This document shows positions 31,935-35,309 of a DNA stretch of 35,309 bases, piece by piece (within the stretch, counting starts at the first letter, position 1; the number at the start of each line of letters is the position of its first letter). Origin of the DNA: Bacteroidales bacterium UBA6192 (GTDB taxonomy: Bacteria; Bacteroidota; Bacteroidia; Bacteroidales; F082); NCBI GenBank assembly GCA_002422725.1, contig DITE01000082.1, forward strand, positions 1 to 35,309, in the 5' to 3' direction. The notes under the pieces were generated by a model. The model worked only from the letters and a program-made list of their open reading frames with translations. It was not told the origin of the DNA and ran no database searches. The position numbers were made by a program, and so were the translations under genes.

Positions 31935-34871
31935 ATGCCCATGAGTCCAAGAAAACTAAAATCGACAAGTTCGTCACAAGAAAAAAAATCTACTAATGAT
32001 ATAATGCCATTTCCGATAGTTTGCATAGGAGCATCAGCTGGTGGGCTTGAAGCATTGGAGCAATTTTTGGGCAATTTAACTGAAAATAGCGGAATTGCTT
32101 ATGTTGTCATTCAACATCTGGATCCTACGCAAAAAGGAATGTTGCCTGAGTTACTGCAGCGAATTACTAAAATGAATGTTTTGCAGGTGAAGGACCTTAT
32201 GCCTGTTAAGCCAAATTGTGTTTATGTAATCCCGCCAAATAAAAGCATGTCAATATTAAAAGGAGTGCTCCATCTCTTTGAACCTATTGAAGAAAGAGGG
32301 TTACGCCTTCCGATTGATTTTTTCCTTCGTTCGCTTGCAGATGACAGACATGAACAAAGCATTGGGGTCATTCTTTCAGGAATGGGCTCTGACGGTAGTA
32401 TTGGGGTGCGTGCGATTAAAGATAAAAATGGAATCGTGATGGTGCAAGACCCTGCCACTGCAAAATTCGATAGTATGCCCCGCAGCGCAATTGATTCAGT
32501 AGCTGTTGATATTGTGGCTCCGGCCCATGAATTGCCCACAAGACTCATGACTTTTCTTAAACATATACCAGTTAATAAATCAGATCAGGAAATTGATATT
32601 AAGGACAAAAGCTCACTCGACAAAATCATTATTTTATTGCGAACCCACACCGGCAATGATTTTTCGATGTATAAAAAAAACACTGTGTACCGCCGAATCG
32701 AAAGGCGCATGGGTATCCACAAAATTGATAAAATATCTTCATATGTTCATTTTTTGCAGGAAAATCCTAAAGAAGCCAATATTCTTTTCAAAGAATTAAT
32801 GATTGGTGTAACCAGCTTTTTTCGCGATACAGCAGTATGGGAAAAGTTGAGAGATAAAGTTATTCCATCGATAATCACCACCATGCAAACTGGTTCAACA
32901 TTGCGGGCATGGATACCTGGCTGTTCTACTGGCGAAGAGGCTTATTCATTGGCTATCGTTTTTAAAGAAGCACTCGAAAAAATCAATCCTCAGGGAGGCA
33001 TGTCGTTACAAATATTTGCTACCGATCTTGATAATGAAGCAATTGAGATAGCACGAAAAGGCTTGTTTCCTAAAAGCATTGCTAACGATGTATCTGTTAG
33101 TCGTCTTAACCGCTTTTTCGTTAAAACAGATGAAGGCTATCGTGTAAATGCTGAAATAAGGGAAACATTGGTGTTTGCGCAACACAACATTATCATGCAT
33201 CCACCATTTACCAAAATAGATATCATTTCGTGCCGCAACCTGCTTATCTATATGGATACAGAGTTGCAAAAAAAAATACTCAGTCTTTTTTACTATAGCA
33301 TAAACCGTGAAGGCATTATGCTCCTGGGCAGCGCCGAAACGCTTGGTGTGCAAAGCAATCTTTTTGCACCCATTGATGCAAAATTAAAAATCTACAAACG
33401 CTCAAGCCTTTTTATTCAAGAACATGAAGTATTCGACTTTCCTTCGTCATTTTCACGAGCTCAATCAATCAGCTCTGAAACCCAAACACCTGCCAAACCC
33501 GCACTGAATATCCAAACACTTGCCGATCAATTGTTGCTACAACGCTTCTCACCGCCAGGTGTATTGGTGAACGAAAACGGCGACATTATTTATATTAGTG
33601 GACGCACTGGAAAATATCTGGAACCACCTGTTGGAAAAGCAAACATGAACATTTTCGCCATGTTACGAGAAGGTTTACGCACCGAATTTCCTGCAGCATT
33701 CCGTAAAGCTATATTAAGCAAAGAAGCAAGTATATTACGCAATATTAAAGTAGGAACAAATGGTGGAACACAAACCATCAATGTTAAAATTCAACGGATA
33801 GATAAACCAGAGCCTTTAAATGGCATGTTAATGATAATTTTTAATGATGTCCAGGAGAATACTGGTATAAAAATTACAGCCAGAAAAGGAAAGAAGTCAA
33901 TCAGCAGCACCAGGGAATCAGATCTGGAAGAAGAGTTGCAGCGTACGCACGAAGAAGTACAAAACACACTGGAAGAAATGCAGTCATCGCAGGAAGAACT
34001 GAAATCAACCAATGAGGAACTGCAATCTGCTAATGAGGAATTGCAATCAACCAATGAAGAACTTACCACTTCAAAAGAAGAAATGCAAAGCCTCAATGAA
34101 GAACTACAAACGGTGAACGCTGAATTGCAGTCGAAAGTGGATGATTTTTCGAGGGTAAACAATGACATGAAAAATCTGCTCAATAGCACCGATATTGCTA
34201 CATTATTCCTTGATAAAGAATTAAATATACGTCGATTTACCAATCAGGCGACTAAGATTTTCAAATTAATTAAAAGCGATATTGGCAGACCATTTACCGA
34301 CCAGGTTTCTGACCTTGTTTACCCCGAATTAGAAACCGACGCCCTTGAAGTATTGAGAACGCTCGTATTTATTCAAAAACAAATTCCTGCCAAAGATGGC
34401 CGGTGGTTTTCGATTCGTATAATGCCCTATCGTACTTTTGACGACAGAATAGATGGTCTGGTAATTACATTTATCAATACGTCCGATATCAAGCAATTAG
34501 AATTGACATTACATGAAATTGGACAGATGAACCAATTGGTGTTACATTCATCGTCAGATACAATCATTAAATTATCAACTGAATTGAAAATACTGGAGTT
34601 TAATCCTGAAGCTGAAAAATTATTTGGTAAAAAACACAAGGATGCTATAAACCAAAATTTTATCCAGATGTTTGTTCCTGAACCCATGCAAAAAAAGACT
34701 TTAAAGGAAATGAACAATCTCTTGACAAAAGCAATAGGCGTTAAATATAAAATGCAGATAATAGATGCCCATGGACATATGCCAGTGGTTGAGTGGACCG
34801 TAAATATTCTATTAAATAACATGAAAGTACCCGCAAGTATAATTATTATTCATAAAAAAACATCGCAATGA
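31935..34871 (+). CDS. CheB-CheR-PAS fusion protein
   Basis: 978 residues. Domain order: CheB methylesterase about 25-205 (Ser34 in GASAGG, His in QHLDP, Asp in SGMGSDGS); CheR N-terminal helices about 225-275; CheR SAM methyltransferase about 285-475 (IPGCSTGEEAYS, ATDLD, CRNLLIY); a PAS-like region about 530-625; a coiled coil about 664-735 of near-perfect heptads (STNEELQSANEELQ type); and two PAS domains about 740-850 and 860-975. No histidine-kinase domain or CheB receiver is present. The start is supported by GGAAAGGA six bases upstream. Its stop overlaps the next gene start (ATGA), so the two proteins probably work together. Such fusions are known; their targets outside chemotaxis are unclear, and no receptor, CheA or CheW is visible here. 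Confidence 0.93.
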   Translation: MPMSPRKLKSTSSSQEKKSTNDIMPFPIVCIGASAGGLEALEQFLGNLTENSGIAYVVIQHLDPTQKGMLPELLQRITKMNVLQVKDLMPVKPNCVYVIPPNKSMSILKGVLHLFEPIEERGLRLPIDFFLRSLADDRHEQSIGVILSGMGSDGSIGVRAIKDKNGIVMVQDPATAKFDSMPRSAIDSVAVDIVAPAHELPTRLMTFLKHIPVNKSDQEIDIKDKSSLDKIIILLRTHTGNDFSMYKKNTVYRRIERRMGIHKIDKISSYVHFLQENPKEANILFKELMIGVTSFFRDTAVWEKLRDKVIPSIITTMQTGSTLRAWIPGCSTGEEAYSLAIVFKEALEKINPQGGMSLQIFATDLDNEAIEIARKGLFPKSIANDVSVSRLNRFFVKTDEGYRVNAEIRETLVFAQHNIIMHPPFTKIDIISCRNLLIYMDTELQKKILSLFYYSINREGIMLLGSAETLGVQSNLFAPIDAKLKIYKRSSLFIQEHEVFDFPSSFSRAQSISSETQTPAKPALNIQTLADQLLLQRFSPPGVLVNENGDIIYISGRTGKYLEPPVGKANMNIFAMLREGLRTEFPAAFRKAILSKEASILRNIKVGTNGGTQTINVKIQRIDKPEPLNGMLMIIFNDVQENTGIKITARKGKKSISSTRESDLEEELQRTHEEVQNTLEEMQSSQEELKSTNEELQSANEELQSTNEELTTSKEEMQSLNEELQTVNAELQSKVDDFSRVNNDMKNLLNSTDIATLFLDKELNIRRFTNQATKIFKLIKSDIGRPFTDQVSDLVYPELETDALEVLRTLVFIQKQIPAKDGRWFSIRIMPYRTFDDRIDGLVITFINTSDIKQLELTLHEIGQMNQLVLHSSSDTIIKLSTELKILEFNPEAEKLFGKKHKDAINQNFIQMFVPEPMQKKTLKEMNNLLTKAIGVKYKMQIIDAHGHMPVVEWTVNILLNNMKVPASIIIIHKKTSQ

Positions 34872-35309
34872 GTGACGCAGAAATTGATTTTACAGATTCT
34901 GAAATGCTTCGGATGAAAGCTGAAGAGAAACTGAAAGAAAAACAAAAAAAAGGTATTCCTGTAATGGAGGCTGACGCAAAAAAGCTTATGCATGAACTAC
35001 AAGTGCACCAAATAGAATTGGAATTGCAAAATGAAGAATTGCGACAGGCATATGAAATCGCTGAAACAGCCCTTAAAAAATATACTATGTTGTACGACTT
35101 GGCACCAATAGGCTCATTTACACTCAATTCTGATGGTAGTATTTGTGAGTTAAATTTTACAGGAGCAGATATGCTTGACGAGAAACGATTTAGTTTGTTA
35201 AACAGCAACTTTAAACTATACATTTCTGAGCAGTCAAGGTCTGTATTTAACCATTTTTTTAGTAAAGTTCATGCCAGTGAAGCAAAAGAATCATGCGAAG
35301 TAGTGCTTG
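34868..35309 (+). CDS. PAS-domain sensor protein, probable histidine kinase (partial)
   Basis: The first 147 codons are in the window; the gene continues past the right edge. The start ATG overlaps the stop of the CheB-CheR-PAS gene by four bases. Residues about 15-65 are charged and helical (LMHELQVHQIELELQNEELR, a coiled coil), and from about residue 75 a PAS domain begins (YDLAPIGSFTLNSDGSICELN). This coil-plus-PAS start is typical of Bacteroidetes sensor kinases that accompany CheB-CheR fusions. The kinase domain itself is not in the window, so the kinase assignment is inference. Confidence 0.8.
   Translation, partial: MSDAEIDFTDSEMLRMKAEEKLKEKQKKGIPVMEADAKKLMHELQVHQIELELQNEELRQAYEIAETALKKYTMLYDLAPIGSFTLNSDGSICELNFTGADMLDEKRFSLLNSNFKLYISEQSRSVFNHFFSKVHASEAKESCEVVL

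Overview
The window reads as a stretch of chromosome from a Bacteroidetes bacterium, probably near the Bacteroidales. Evidence: several promoters match the TTG-N17-19-TAnnTTTG pattern of that phylum; Shine-Dalgarno sequences are mostly absent; DnaA, GyrB and RNase P RNA have the expected form; and there are phylum-typical envelope families (head-GIN/DUF2807 proteins, DUF4097-type proteins, surface beta-helix lipoproteins, a PiT transporter with a PhoU-like tail). No transposon, integrase, CRISPR array or tRNA is visible. Most of it is ordinary core genome.

Layout. (1) 1-1763, minus: a TrkH potassium transporter followed by the start of a KdpD-like (DUF4118) sensor kinase, cut by the window edge. 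(2) 2082-5160, plus: an ECF sigma factor with a candidate autoregulatory ECF promoter, a one-pass membrane protein that is probably its anti-sigma factor, and two beta-repeat envelope proteins. (3) 5275-12209, minus: gyrB, preceded by an outer-membrane barrel and a 1003-residue TPR protein that form their own operon. (4) 12431-14284: the RNase P RNA gene (minus, with promoter and terminator) diverging from a MATE exporter. (5) 14391-16668: a lipoprotein prolyl oligopeptidase with promoter and terminator. (6) 16850-21704: a likely phosphate-acquisition locus, with a beta-helix lipoprotein and an outer-membrane porin (minus) diverging from a PiT-PhoU fusion transporter, and an 11-bp-period direct repeat in the shared intergenic region. 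(7) 21709-28578: housekeeping genes: prmC, an EamA transporter, a YigZ-family protein, dnaA, a low-molecular-weight phosphatase, a PLP-dependent dehydratase, an RsmI-like paralogue and a SlyD-like isomerase. (8) 28720-31349: an ABC ATPase/permease pair and a bacterial sugar transferase with an inserted four-cysteine segment. (9) 31350-35309: a 585-bp gap with operator-like repeats, then a CheB-CheR-PAS fusion translationally coupled to a PAS sensor protein cut by the window end.

The parts that look like systems of partly unknown function are: the ECF sigma/anti-sigma/beta-repeat operon (envelope sensing); the porin/beta-helix lipoprotein/PiT cluster (phosphate uptake); the TPR/outer-membrane-barrel pair; and the CheB-CheR-PAS/PAS-kinase pair, which has no chemotaxis receptor or CheA nearby. 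Functions rest on motif recognition by eye; no database search or structure prediction was run.
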